Positions 1-5,749 of a DNA stretch of 5,776 bases are shown here, piece after piece. Position numbers and translations under genes: made by a program. The notes under the pieces are model-generated. The model was not told the origin of the DNA. It saw only the letters and a list, made by a program, of their open reading frames with translations, and did not search any database. The stretch is from an uncultured Oscillospiraceae bacterium (GTDB lineage: Bacteria; Bacillota; Clostridia; Oscillospirales; Oscillospiraceae), in the NCBI GenBank assembly GCA_937915075.1, contig CALDMA010000312.1:1-5776 (forward strand), written 5' to 3'. The number at the start of each line of letters is the position of its first letter. Positions within the stretch are counted from its first letter, which is position 1.

Positions 1-876
1 GCCACCGAGGAGGAGCTGACCGCCAAGGCGGCGAAGGCGCTCGACGAGATGATGGCCTTCGGTACGACCACCTGCGAAGCCAAGAGCGGCTACGGCCTCG
101 CCACCGAGCATGAGCTCAAGGCGCTGCGCGTGATCCGCGACCTCGACGAGCAGCATCCGATGGACATGGTCGCGACCTTCATGGGCGCACACCTCGTTCC
201 CGCCGAGTACAAGGCCAACCGCGCGGAGTATATCCGTCTGGTGTGCGAGGAGATGATGCCGCTCGTCAAGGAGCAGGGCATCGCGAGGTTCTGCGACGTG
301 TTCTGCGAGGCCGACACCTTCACGGTGGAGGAGTCCCGTCAGGTGCTCGAGGCGGGTCTCAAATACGGTCTGCGTCCCAAGATCCACGCGGACGAGATCG
401 AGGCCATCGGCGGCAGCCAGCTTGCCGGTGAGCTCGGCGCGATCTCTGCAGAGCATCTGATCGTCTGCCCGCCCGAGGGCATCGAGGCGATGGCAAAGGG
501 CGGCGTGATCGCCTGCCTGCTGCCCGCGACGAGCTTCAACCTCGGCGCGGTGTTCGCACCCGCGCGCGACATGGTGAACGCGGGTGTGCCCGTCGCAATG
601 GCGACGGACTTCAACCCCGGCTCCTGCCCGTGCCTGAATATGCAGTTCGTCATCAACCTCGGCTGCCTGAAATACAAGCTCACACCCGAGGAGGTGCTGA
701 CCGCTGTGACGCTCAACGGTGCGGCGGCCATCGACATGGCTGACAAGGTCGGTACGGTCGAGACGGGCAAGCTCGGCGACCTCGTCATCTGGGACGCGCC
801 GGATCTGGACTACATTTGCTACCGCTTCGGCAGCAACCTTGCCAAGAAGGTCATCAAGCGCGGCCGCGTGGTGTAA
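1..876 (+). CDS. hutI: Imidazolonepropionase, 5'-truncated by the window edge
   Basis: The frame is open from base 1, and 291 residues are visible before TAA at 874-876. The family is usually 400-420 residues, so roughly the first 120 are missing, including the N-terminal metal-binding HxH region. HutI is a cytosolic amidohydrolase that opens imidazolone-5-propionate to N-formimino-L-glutamate, the third step of histidine degradation. Visible family signatures, in visible-residue numbering: KSGYGL (28-33), the TFMGAH segment (59-64), KIHADE (128-133, with the metal-ligand His at 129 and Glu at 132), SAEH (149-152) and ATDFNPGS (201-208, with the conserved Asp at 203). The C-terminal GKLGDLVIWD strand is typical of amidohydrolases. 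The internal ATG at 49 is not the true start, because homologous sequence (the helix before FGTTT) continues upstream of it. An Lrp-type regulator follows 28 bases downstream on the same strand. The family assignment is firm. Confidence 0.95.
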   Translation, partial: ATEEELTAKAAKALDEMMAFGTTTCEAKSGYGLATEHELKALRVIRDLDEQHPMDMVATFMGAHLVPAEYKANRAEYIRLVCEEMMPLVKEQGIARFCDVFCEADTFTVEESRQVLEAGLKYGLRPKIHADEIEAIGGSQLAGELGAISAEHLIVCPPEGIEAMAKGGVIACLLPATSFNLGAVFAPARDMVNAGVPVAMATDFNPGSCPCLNMQFVINLGCLKYKLTPEEVLTAVTLNGAAAIDMADKVGTVETGKLGDLVIWDAPDLDYICYRFGSNLAKKVIKRGRVV

Positions 877-904
877 GGGCAAAGAGGGAGAAAGAGAGAA
901 GACT

Positions 905-1339
905 ATGGATCGAACCGATTATCAGATCCTCAATATCCTGCAGGCGGACAGCCGCTGCACCCTGCGCCACATCGGCGACCAGGTGGGGCTGACGCCGCCC
1001 GCCGTCTCCGAGCGCATCCGCCGCATGGAGGAATGCGGCGTGATCCGCAGCTACCGCATCGACATCGACCGCACGCGGCTGGACTGCAACATCACGGGCT
1101 TCATCTCCGTGTCACTCGAGCCGGAGAAGTACGCCGCGTTCTGTGTTTTCTGCGAGCGGAGTCCCGCGGTCATCAGCCACCACCATGTGATCGGCGTGTT
1201 CAACGCGCTGCTCCAGTTCGCCGTGCGCGACACGAAGGAGCTGGACGCGCTGCTTGCCGAGATCAAGACCTACGGCGACTCCCGCACCTCGGTGGAGCTC
1301 AAGACGCTCTTCGACATCAAGGAGATCCCGCTGCCGTAA
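905..1339 (+). CDS. Lrp/AsnC family transcriptional regulator
   Basis: A complete 144-residue protein of normal length for the family. Residues 1-60 form the Lrp-type winged helix-turn-helix: it opens MDRTDYQIL, as family members usually do, and the recognition helix lies around TPPAVSERIRRME (30-42). Residues 64-140 form the RAM ligand-binding and oligomerisation domain, ending in the SRTSVELKTLFDIKEIP strand pattern. Members bind DNA as dimers to octamers and usually respond to amino acids. The start at 905 fits the family N terminus and follows a purine-rich run (877-902) that contains GAGAGAA but no canonical AGGAGG. The ORF remains open upstream inside hutI, but that part is out-of-frame shadow. 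The gene lies 28 bases after hutI with no visible promoter between them, so co-transcription is likely. Control of histidine or glutamate metabolism is possible but inferred only from position. In the RAM domain the usual G-x-Y-D segment reads GVFNAL, so its ligand cannot be predicted. Confidence 0.93.
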   Translation: MDRTDYQILNILQADSRCTLRHIGDQVGLTPPAVSERIRRMEECGVIRSYRIDIDRTRLDCNITGFISVSLEPEKYAAFCVFCERSPAVISHHHVIGVFNALLQFAVRDTKELDALLAEIKTYGDSRTSVELKTLFDIKEIPLP

Positions 1340-1350
1340 GAAAAGAGAAC

Positions 1351-1381
1351 AAAAGCGTCCCGCCGATGGCGGGACGCTTTT
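1351..1381. terminator. Bidirectional intrinsic terminator between convergent genes
   Basis: A perfect 14-bp inverted repeat (1351-1364 and 1368-1381) has a three-base loop, GAT. The stem core is GCGTCCCGCC, flanked by AAAA on the left and TTTT on the right, so either strand would give a GC-rich hairpin with a U run. It begins 11 bases after the Lrp-type stop codon and 16 bases beyond the stop codon of the convergent MFS gene, so it can serve both. The U runs are short (four bases) and part of the stem, which makes it a compact terminator. Confidence 0.92.
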
Positions 1382-1397
1382 GACGCATTATGGAGGC

Positions 1398-2612
1398 TCA
1401 GACGGCAGCGCGGTTCTGCGCTTTCAGCCACAGCGCGACGCCGAGATGGACCAGACAGACGGCGGCGCCGAGCAGGAACACATACTGTGGACCGGCATAT
1501 TTCCACACCGCGCCGAGCAGGCCCGAGACGGTGACGGCGAGGACATGGTCTACGCTCAGGCCAAAGGAAAGGTTTTCCATCACGTCCGCGGGCGATTCGC
1601 TCAGCTCGCGCATAAGCATGACATGGACGGAATTGAAATGGTCGGTGAGGAAGATGAGAACGTAGGAGGCGAACGCGGCGGCCATGCCGCCCCAGCCGTG
1701 CAGCGAGCCGTTCACGATGCCGGAAGCGGCCCACGCGGCGAAGAGGAACACGCCGGCGACGCCGGCGGACTCCAGCACAAGCCCCTTCTGCACGCCGTAT
1801 CGGTCTAAAAATTTTCCGATGAGCGGGGCGACCCAGCCGCCGCAGAAATAGGCGGCGATGCCGAGCAGCGCCACCGTGTCCGCGCCCATCGAGAGAAGCT
1901 CGATGATGACCCAGGGAGCAAAGACAAGGCGCATCCGCTTCTGAAAGCCGTAGACGGCGGTGACGATGTAGTAGGGGAAATACTTACGACGGACGGGCAG
2001 GCCTCTGCGCTCGCCGCTGCGTTTGCGCACATCCAGCGCGGGCAGCTCACGCCGCAGACGGCAGAGAAGAACGAGCGCGACGCTGAGGAACACCAGCGCG
2101 GCGCAGAACGAGGGAATGACACCGGCACGGAAATAGAAAAAGCCGACGCGGAAGCCCACGAATACGAGCACCGAGGCCAGCATGGAGCCGAGCGTCATCA
2201 TGCCGCGGTAGCGTCCGAGAAACGTACCCGTCTTGCCCTCGTCGGCGAGGTCCATGGCGATGGCGTCGCGGATGGGCATGACCATGTGGTCGCCGAGCGA
2301 ATAGGTAAAGACGAAAAGCTGCATGACAAAGTAGCCCGGGGAGAAAAGACCGAGCACAAGCAGGCCGACGCAGTACAGCGCGAAGCCGAGAACGGAGAGC
2401 GAGACGTTGCCGAGCGAGGGGAGCGCAGCGATGACGAACACGCCCACGACGCCGGGCAGCTCGCGCGGGATCTCCAGAAGGCCGCGCTGAACGGAATCGA
2501 CCTGAAAAACATCCTTGAAATAGTTGGAGATGATGGAGCCGCTCAGACCGTTGGCGAGCGCGAAAAGGAAAAAGGCGGCGAGGAAAAGCCGCTGAGCTCT
2601 CTCTTTATCCAT
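1398..2612 (-). CDS. Major facilitator superfamily (MFS) transporter
   Basis: A 404-residue integral membrane protein, normal size for a 12-helix MFS carrier. Hydrophobic segments lie at about residues 9-29, 52-66, 73-90, 94-112, 138-158, 164-184, 213-235, 245-262, 277-298, 307-325, 353-369 and 376-396, with a basic central cytoplasmic loop (185-212, rich in R and K). GKFLDRYG at 266-273 resembles the MFS motif A (GxxxDRxG) in the second half; the equivalent loop of the first half is not canonical. RGLLEIPRELPG (43-54) stands out as a motif-like stretch after helix 1. The start at 2612 is chosen over an upstream in-frame Met (2873) because an SD sequence sits 8 bases before it and a consensus promoter lies just upstream; the longer form would run through that promoter and add a non-hydrophobic leader. 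Substrate and direction of transport cannot be read from sequence. The family call is firm. Confidence 0.9.
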   Translation of the reverse strand: MDKERAQRLFLAAFFLFALANGLSGSIISNYFKDVFQVDSVQRGLLEIPRELPGVVGVFVIAALPSLGNVSLSVLGFALYCVGLLVLGLFSPGYFVMQLFVFTYSLGDHMVMPIRDAIAMDLADEGKTGTFLGRYRGMMTLGSMLASVLVFVGFRVGFFYFRAGVIPSFCAALVFLSVALVLLCRLRRELPALDVRKRSGERRGLPVRRKYFPYYIVTAVYGFQKRMRLVFAPWVIIELLSMGADTVALLGIAAYFCGGWVAPLIGKFLDRYGVQKGLVLESAGVAGVFLFAAWAASGIVNGSLHGWGGMAAAFASYVLIFLTDHFNSVHVMLMRELSESPADVMENLSFGLSVDHVLAVTVSGLLGAVWKYAGPQYVFLLGAAVCLVHLGVALWLKAQNRAAV

Positions 2613-2619
2613 GCGTGAT

Positions 2620-2626
2620 ACCTCTT
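2620..2626 (-). promoter_or_regulatory. Ribosome binding site of the MFS gene
   Basis: Read on the minus strand this is AAGAGGT. Its AGAGG core is separated by 8 bases from the ATG at 2612. It decides the start codon in favour of the 404-residue protein over the longer open frame. Confidence 0.8.
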
Positions 2627-2666
2627 GAAAGCAGTGCGTTTTGGCGGGCCGTCGGTCCGCGCGATG

Positions 2667-2695
2667 ATTATATGCCGGAGGAGCAAGGCTGTCAA
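2667..2695 (-). promoter_or_regulatory. Sigma-A-type promoter of the MFS gene
   Basis: On the minus strand, TTGACA (2695-2690) and TATAAT (2672-2667) are separated by exactly 17 bases. Both hexamers match the vegetative consensus at every position. Transcription would start near 2660, giving a leader of about 50 bases before the ATG at 2612. Such a strong unregulated-looking promoter suggests either constitutive expression or a repressor acting over it; no obvious operator palindrome was seen here. Confidence 0.87.
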
Positions 2696-2720
2696 GAACG
2701 CGCAAAGAGCAAAACAGAGA

Positions 2721-2749
2721 TTGCTTTTTGCGTCCGATTCCCATATAAT
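2721..2749 (+). promoter_or_regulatory. Sigma-A-type promoter of the SLH-domain gene
   Basis: TTGCTT (2721-2726) and a consensus TATAAT (2744-2749) are separated by 17 bases. Transcription would start near 2756, leaving a leader of about 87 bases before the ATG at 2843. The -35 element lies only 25 bases from that of the divergent MFS promoter, so the two polymerase sites are back to back. The leader carries a small CCGCG/CGCGG hairpin (2776-2788), too weak to call a riboswitch or attenuator. Confidence 0.82.
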
Positions 2750-2842
2750 GACAGCACATTGCGGACATCAAGCGCCCGCGCTGCGCGGATACGGCGCGGA
2801 TCGGCCGAGGGCGAACGGATCGCGGAAAGGACGGAACAAGGT

Positions 2843-3883
2843 ATGATGCGTCTTTGGAGGTGCCTGACGGCACTTATGCTGGCGCTGCTGCTGACGCTGA
2901 ACGTCGGCGCGGCGGGAACGACGGGCTTCTCTGATGTGCCGGAAAGCCACTGGGCGGCGCAGAGCATCCGGCGCTGCGTGCAGACCGGGCTGCTGCAGGG
3001 CGTCGGCGGGGGAAAATTCGGTCTCGGCCGGACGATGACCCGCGCGGCCTACGCCACGGCGCTCTGCCGCCTGATGGGCTGGGAGCTTGTCACGCCGGAG
3101 AAGGGCAGCTTTACGGATAATCAGGATACGGCGAAATGGTACTACAGCGCCATCGAGACGGCCTACGCCCACGGCGCGTTGACGGGTGAGAGCCGCCAGT
3201 GCCGCCCAAACGATGCGATCACTCGCGAGGAGATGGCGAAGATGACCGTGCGCGCGTTGGGACTCGCTGTGCTTTCGGGCACGGCGGCGGACGACTGTCC
3301 GTTTTCGGACGTCTCCGTGGCGCAGGGCTATGTCGCGCTCGCCTACCGCATGGGCATCATCAAGGGCGTGAGCGCATACAACTTCGAGCCAAAAAAGGAG
3401 GCGACGCGCGAGCAGGCGGCCGCCGTGCTGCTGCGCACCTACGACCGTCTGCACGCTTCGATTAAGGTCACGGAGAAGGCGGACGGAAGCGCACCGTCCG
3501 GCTGCGTGACCGTTAAGAGCGTCACGGAGGAGTCCGGCAGCGTGCCGGTCAGCCCGCGTGCGCCGATGGAGGAGGTCTACGCGGCGGCGGTCAAGGCGGG
3601 CGAGGGCGGCAGCGTGGCGCTGCGCGCCGTGCCGCTGCTGCAGGTGACCCGCGCGGGAGCGGTGACGGACACGCGCGAGCTGACCGAGGGCGAGCTGATC
3701 GAGCTGCTGTCCGAAGGTACGCTGCGCACGCACCGCTCGGCACAGCATGAAAGCTCGTGCGGCTACCGCACGGAGAAGGACGGCTCGGTCACAGTCGTGT
3801 GGTACGAGAGCGAGACGGACATCGCCGAAAAGACGGAGCTGTGCCGTCTGCTGGGCATCGGCAATGTCTATGTGCTGAAATAA
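2843..3883 (+). CDS. Exported SLH-domain protein with unknown C-terminal region
   Basis: 346 residues. A Sec signal peptide covers about residues 1-24: basic MMRLWR, a Leu/Ala-rich core, and a likely cut after VGAA; no lipobox cysteine. Three S-layer homology domains follow: about 29-80 (FSDVPESHWAAQSI to ATALCRLMGW), 89-141 (FTDNQDTAKWYYSAI to MTVRALGL) and 154-203 (FSDVSVAQGYVALAY to AAAVLLRTYDRL). Each ends in the usual TR(E/A) helix. SLH triplets commonly anchor proteins to pyruvylated secondary cell-wall polymers, so a cell-surface location is likely. Residues 204-346 match no domain I recognise: a linker, then an alpha/beta-looking region with a VTVVWYESETD strand and an LLGIGNVYVL end. 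The start is chosen for the signal peptide; ATG 2846 is an equal alternative. The ribosome site is poor: AAGG abuts ATG 2843, and AAAGGA lies 11 bases upstream. The longer open frame from 2615 would cover both promoters and is rejected. It appears monocistronic. Confidence 0.9.
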   Translation: MMRLWRCLTALMLALLLTLNVGAAGTTGFSDVPESHWAAQSIRRCVQTGLLQGVGGGKFGLGRTMTRAAYATALCRLMGWELVTPEKGSFTDNQDTAKWYYSAIETAYAHGALTGESRQCRPNDAITREEMAKMTVRALGLAVLSGTAADDCPFSDVSVAQGYVALAYRMGIIKGVSAYNFEPKKEATREQAAAVLLRTYDRLHASIKVTEKADGSAPSGCVTVKSVTEESGSVPVSPRAPMEEVYAAAVKAGEGGSVALRAVPLLQVTRAGAVTDTRELTEGELIELLSEGTLRTHRSAQHESSCGYRTEKDGSVTVVWYESETDIAEKTELCRLLGIGNVYVLK

Positions 3884-3888
3884 AAAAG

Positions 3889-3917
3889 AAAGGAGACGGC
3901 AAGAAGCCGTCTCCTTT
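3889..3917. terminator. Bidirectional intrinsic terminator
   Basis: A perfect 12-bp inverted repeat (3889-3900 and 3906-3917; core GGAGACGGC) has the five-base loop AAGAA. The plus-strand transcript runs into TTTTGCGGTTTTT. The minus-strand transcript runs into TTTCTTTTTTA, which is the better U tract. The hairpin starts 5 bases after the SLH gene stop and 13 bases past the stop of the convergent P-loop gene, so it probably ends both. Confidence 0.92.
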
Positions 3918-3930
3918 TGCGGTTTTTGCG

Positions 3931-4341
3931 TTACAGGTACTTCTGCATCCCGTCGGTCGCAAGGCTGGGGTCGCCGGAGACCGAAACGGTGAACTTGACG
4001 CCGTGGTTGTTGCTGAAGCGGTTGAGCCAATCCAGGAAGTCGTCCGCCGCCTGATTGCAGTCGCCGCCGACGATCTTGAAGAGGTTGTCGATGAAGATGT
4101 GGGAAATATCGTAATTGCCGGCATACAGGCCGCTGACGAAGCCGCGCAGGCCCTCGTAAGTGGTGATCTGATATTCGTCGGCAGAAATGAGACGAACGTG
4201 ATAATGGATGTCGAAGGTCATCGTGGACTTGGCCTCGATGCACACCACATTGCCGTTTTCCTCGGCAGCAGAGGCGTTGATAAGCTCGATGAGCTTTTTG
4301 GTCTTGCCGGTGCCCTTTTCACCCATGATAAGTCTGACCAT
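3931..4341 (-). CDS. Small stand-alone P-loop NTPase, function unknown
   Basis: A complete 136-residue protein. Residues 7-14, GEKGTGKT, are a textbook Walker A (P-loop) motif placed at the very N terminus after one short strand (MVRLIM). HIFIDNL (81-87) looks like Walker B, four hydrophobic residues ending in Asp85, and KFTVSVSGD (116-124) looks like the next core strand. So a minimal nucleotide-binding core is visible, without any helicase, kinase-lid or sensor/effector domain I can name. No membrane segment or signal peptide is present, so it is probably cytosolic. The start is well supported by AAAGGAG 9 bases upstream. The gene has its own promoter and an inverted repeat upstream, and shares a terminator with the SLH gene, so it is probably a single-gene unit. 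I do not recognise a named family, and automated labels of the ATP-binding protein type would add nothing. That it is a real gene is well supported; its role is not. Confidence 0.88.
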   Translation of the reverse strand: MVRLIMGEKGTGKTKKLIELINASAAEENGNVVCIEAKSTMTFDIHYHVRLISADEYQITTYEGLRGFVSGLYAGNYDISHIFIDNLFKIVGGDCNQAADDFLDWLNRFSNNHGVKFTVSVSGDPSLATDGMQKYL

Positions 4342-4350
4342 AAGAAATCA

Positions 4351-4357
4351 CTCCTTT
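4351..4357 (-). promoter_or_regulatory. Ribosome binding site of the P-loop gene
   Basis: On the minus strand this reads AAAGGAG, separated by 9 bases from the ATG at 4341. It is the only good SD/start pair in the region and fixes the protein's N terminus just before the P-loop. Confidence 0.85.
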
Positions 4358-4366
4358 GCATAACAT

Positions 4367-4385
4367 CCGTACCGCAACGGTACGG
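4367..4385. repeat. Perfect inverted repeat in the leader of the P-loop gene, operator-like
   Basis: CCGTACCG (4367-4374) and CGGTACGG (4378-4385) are exact reverse complements around the three bases CAA. The repeat starts about 13 bases downstream of the putative -10 element and ends about 9 bases before the SD. It would therefore lie at the start of the transcript, either as a repressor operator or as a 5' hairpin that stabilises the mRNA or shields the SD. There is no U run on the minus-strand side, so it is not a terminator. Each arm also contains the self-complementary GTAC. Confidence 0.7.
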
Positions 4386-4398
4386 TATCCTTGCATCA

Positions 4399-4427
4399 AG
4401 CATAGCACAAATTGATCGGCTTTGCAA
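4399..4427 (-). promoter_or_regulatory. Probable promoter of the P-loop gene
   Basis: On the minus strand, TTGCAA (4427-4422) and TATGCT (4404-4399) are separated by 17 bases, with TGTGC just before the -10. Both hexamers depart from consensus, but spacing and position are good; transcription would start near 4392. The surrounding stretch 4386-4460 is clearly more AT-rich than the genes around it, as expected for a promoter region. Confidence 0.6.
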
Positions 4428-4494
4428 TGCGGAAAGTAAAATTTGCAATTTATTCATTTTGCGCCGTCACACGCGGCGAAGCGGTCGTTTTTGC

Positions 4495-5736
4495 TTATTT
4501 CTGAAGCTCGCGGCGCAGCAGATCAAAGGCCGTGTTGGCGCTCTGACCGCGGATGCGCTCGCGCGAGCGTTTTCCGAAATGGCAGAGGCGGCACAGCGTC
4601 CCGTCCGGGCCGGCAAGACCGATGTAGACGGTGCCGACCGCGTTGCCGCGCTCGTCGCTGTCGGGGCCCGCGACACCGGTGACGGAGATGCCGTAGTCCG
4701 CGCCGGTGATGGCGCGGATGCCCTCGGCCATCGCGCGGGCGACCGGCTCGCTGACCGCGCCGTGCTCGTCGAGCAGAGCCTGCGGCACGCCGAGTACATT
4801 GGCCTTGACGAGGTTCGTGTAGCTCACGACGCCGCCCATGAAGACCCGCGACGCGCCGGGGAGGTCGGTCATGCGCTTGGCAATGAGACCGCCGGTGCAG
4901 CTTTCCGCGGCGGCGAGCGTCCGCCCTTTCTCGCGCAGCAGGGCGGAGACGACCTCCTCCAGGCTGCCCACGTCGATGCCGTAGACCCACTCGCCGATGA
5001 CGGGCATGACCTCTTCGATCGCGCCGCGCAGCATCTCCTCGGCCTCGGCCTCGCTTTTTGCCTTAGCCGTCACACGCAGCATACACTCGTCGGGCTTGGC
5101 GTAGGGCGCAACGCTGGGGTTGACCATCGAGACGATCCTGTCGTGCAGCATCGCCTCGATCTGGCTCTCGCCCTGTCCGTAGATGCGCAGGGAGTGGGAG
5201 ACAATGATCTCGTCGGAGAGCGTGCGCAGATAGGGGACCGCGCCGGTCCGGAACATTTTGCGGCACTCGTGCGGCGGGCCGGGGAGCATGAGGACGTGTA
5301 CGCCGCCCTCGCAGAAGCCGCAGCCCGGGGCGGTGCCGTTGTGATTGTGGAAAATGGTGCAGTTCTCCGGCAGATAGGCCTGCTGGAGATTATTTTTTGT
5401 CAGCTCGCGGCCGATGGAGGCGAAGTGCGTGCGCAGGGCGTCGGCGATCTCGGGATGAAAGACGTTTCTGCGCCCGAACACCGTGCAGATGGTCTGCTTG
5501 GTGAGGTCGTCATAGGTCGGGCCGAGGCCGCCCGTGGTGATGATGATATCCGCGCGGCGGCGCGCAAGCTCCAATGCCTCGGCGAGGCGCGTGGGATTAT
5601 CACCGACAACGGTGTGATAGAGCACGTTGACGCCGAGCGCGGCGAGCTCCTCCGAAAGCATCTGCGCATCCGTGTTGGCGATGTTGCCAAGGAGAATTTC
5701 GGTGCCGACGGCGATGAGTTCAGCGGTATGGGACAT
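4495..5736 (-). CDS. cinA: CinA: competence/damage-inducible protein A, two-domain form
   Basis: A complete 413-residue protein, normal length for the family. The N-terminal molybdopterin-binding-like (COG1058) domain spans about residues 4-170, with VGTEILLG (10-17), TTGGLGPTYDDLT (67-79) and the LPGPPHE loop (151-157). A linker region spans about 171-255. The C-terminal CinA/PncC domain runs from about 257 to the end, with AAAESCTGGLIA (275-286), GGVVSYTN (301-308), HGAVSEPVA (325-333) and TGVAGPDSDERG (353-364). In characterised members the two domains carry ADP-ribose pyrophosphatase and nicotinamide-mononucleotide deamidase activities (pyridine nucleotide recycling); the competence link is historical. 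The key segments of both domains are intact, so both activities are plausible here. The start at 5736 matches the family N terminus and has an SD 7 bases upstream. In-frame sequence is open to the window edge, but no better start is visible. The downstream neighbour is the P-loop gene after 153 bases, not recA. Confidence 0.96.
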   Translation of the reverse strand: MSHTAELIAVGTEILLGNIANTDAQMLSEELAALGVNVLYHTVVGDNPTRLAEALELARRRADIIITTGGLGPTYDDLTKQTICTVFGRRNVFHPEIADALRTHFASIGRELTKNNLQQAYLPENCTIFHNHNGTAPGCGFCEGGVHVLMLPGPPHECRKMFRTGAVPYLRTLSDEIIVSHSLRIYGQGESQIEAMLHDRIVSMVNPSVAPYAKPDECMLRVTAKAKSEAEAEEMLRGAIEEVMPVIGEWVYGIDVGSLEEVVSALLREKGRTLAAAESCTGGLIAKRMTDLPGASRVFMGGVVSYTNLVKANVLGVPQALLDEHGAVSEPVARAMAEGIRAITGADYGISVTGVAGPDSDERGNAVGTVYIGLAGPDGTLCRLCHFGKRSRERIRGQSANTAFDLLRRELQK

Positions 5737-5743
5737 GGGGGAG

Positions 5744-5749
5744 CCTCCT
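5744..5749 (-). promoter_or_regulatory. Ribosome binding site of cinA
   Basis: On the minus strand this is the perfect SD AGGAGG, 7 bases before the ATG at 5736. The remaining 27 bases to the window edge show no promoter, so cinA may be transcribed with an upstream gene outside the window. One minus-strand frame that is open at the edge stops at 5720-5722, inside cinA, so a small overlap with an upstream gene is possible but cannot be tested here. Confidence 0.85.

Noticed and set aside
339..788. Minus-strand open frame opposite hutI
   Set aside because: hutI is unmistakable by its motifs. The antisense translation shows low-complexity Ser/Ala/Pro composition and no domain.
2756..2842. Possible riboswitch or attenuator in the SLH gene leader
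   Set aside because: The 87-base leader has only a short CCGCG/CGCGG hairpin and general GC-richness. It has no terminator/antiterminator pair, no leader peptide with a biased codon run, and no recognisable riboswitch core.
2613..2873. N-terminal extension of the MFS protein to an upstream Met
   Set aside because: The extension would be translated from DNA upstream of the consensus promoter, has no hydrophobic or family-like character, and is made unnecessary by the SD at 2620-2626.
2768..4243. Long minus-strand open frame (491 codons) opposite the SLH gene
   Set aside because: It is Arg-, His- and Gln-rich nonsense-like translation antisense to a gene with a clear signal peptide and three SLH domains. 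It also crosses the terminator at 3889-3917.
4461..4494. Possible terminator after cinA
   Set aside because: Only a 5-bp CGCCG/CGGCG stem with a 7-base loop is present, and it is followed on the minus strand by CAAAATG with no U run. Too weak to call.
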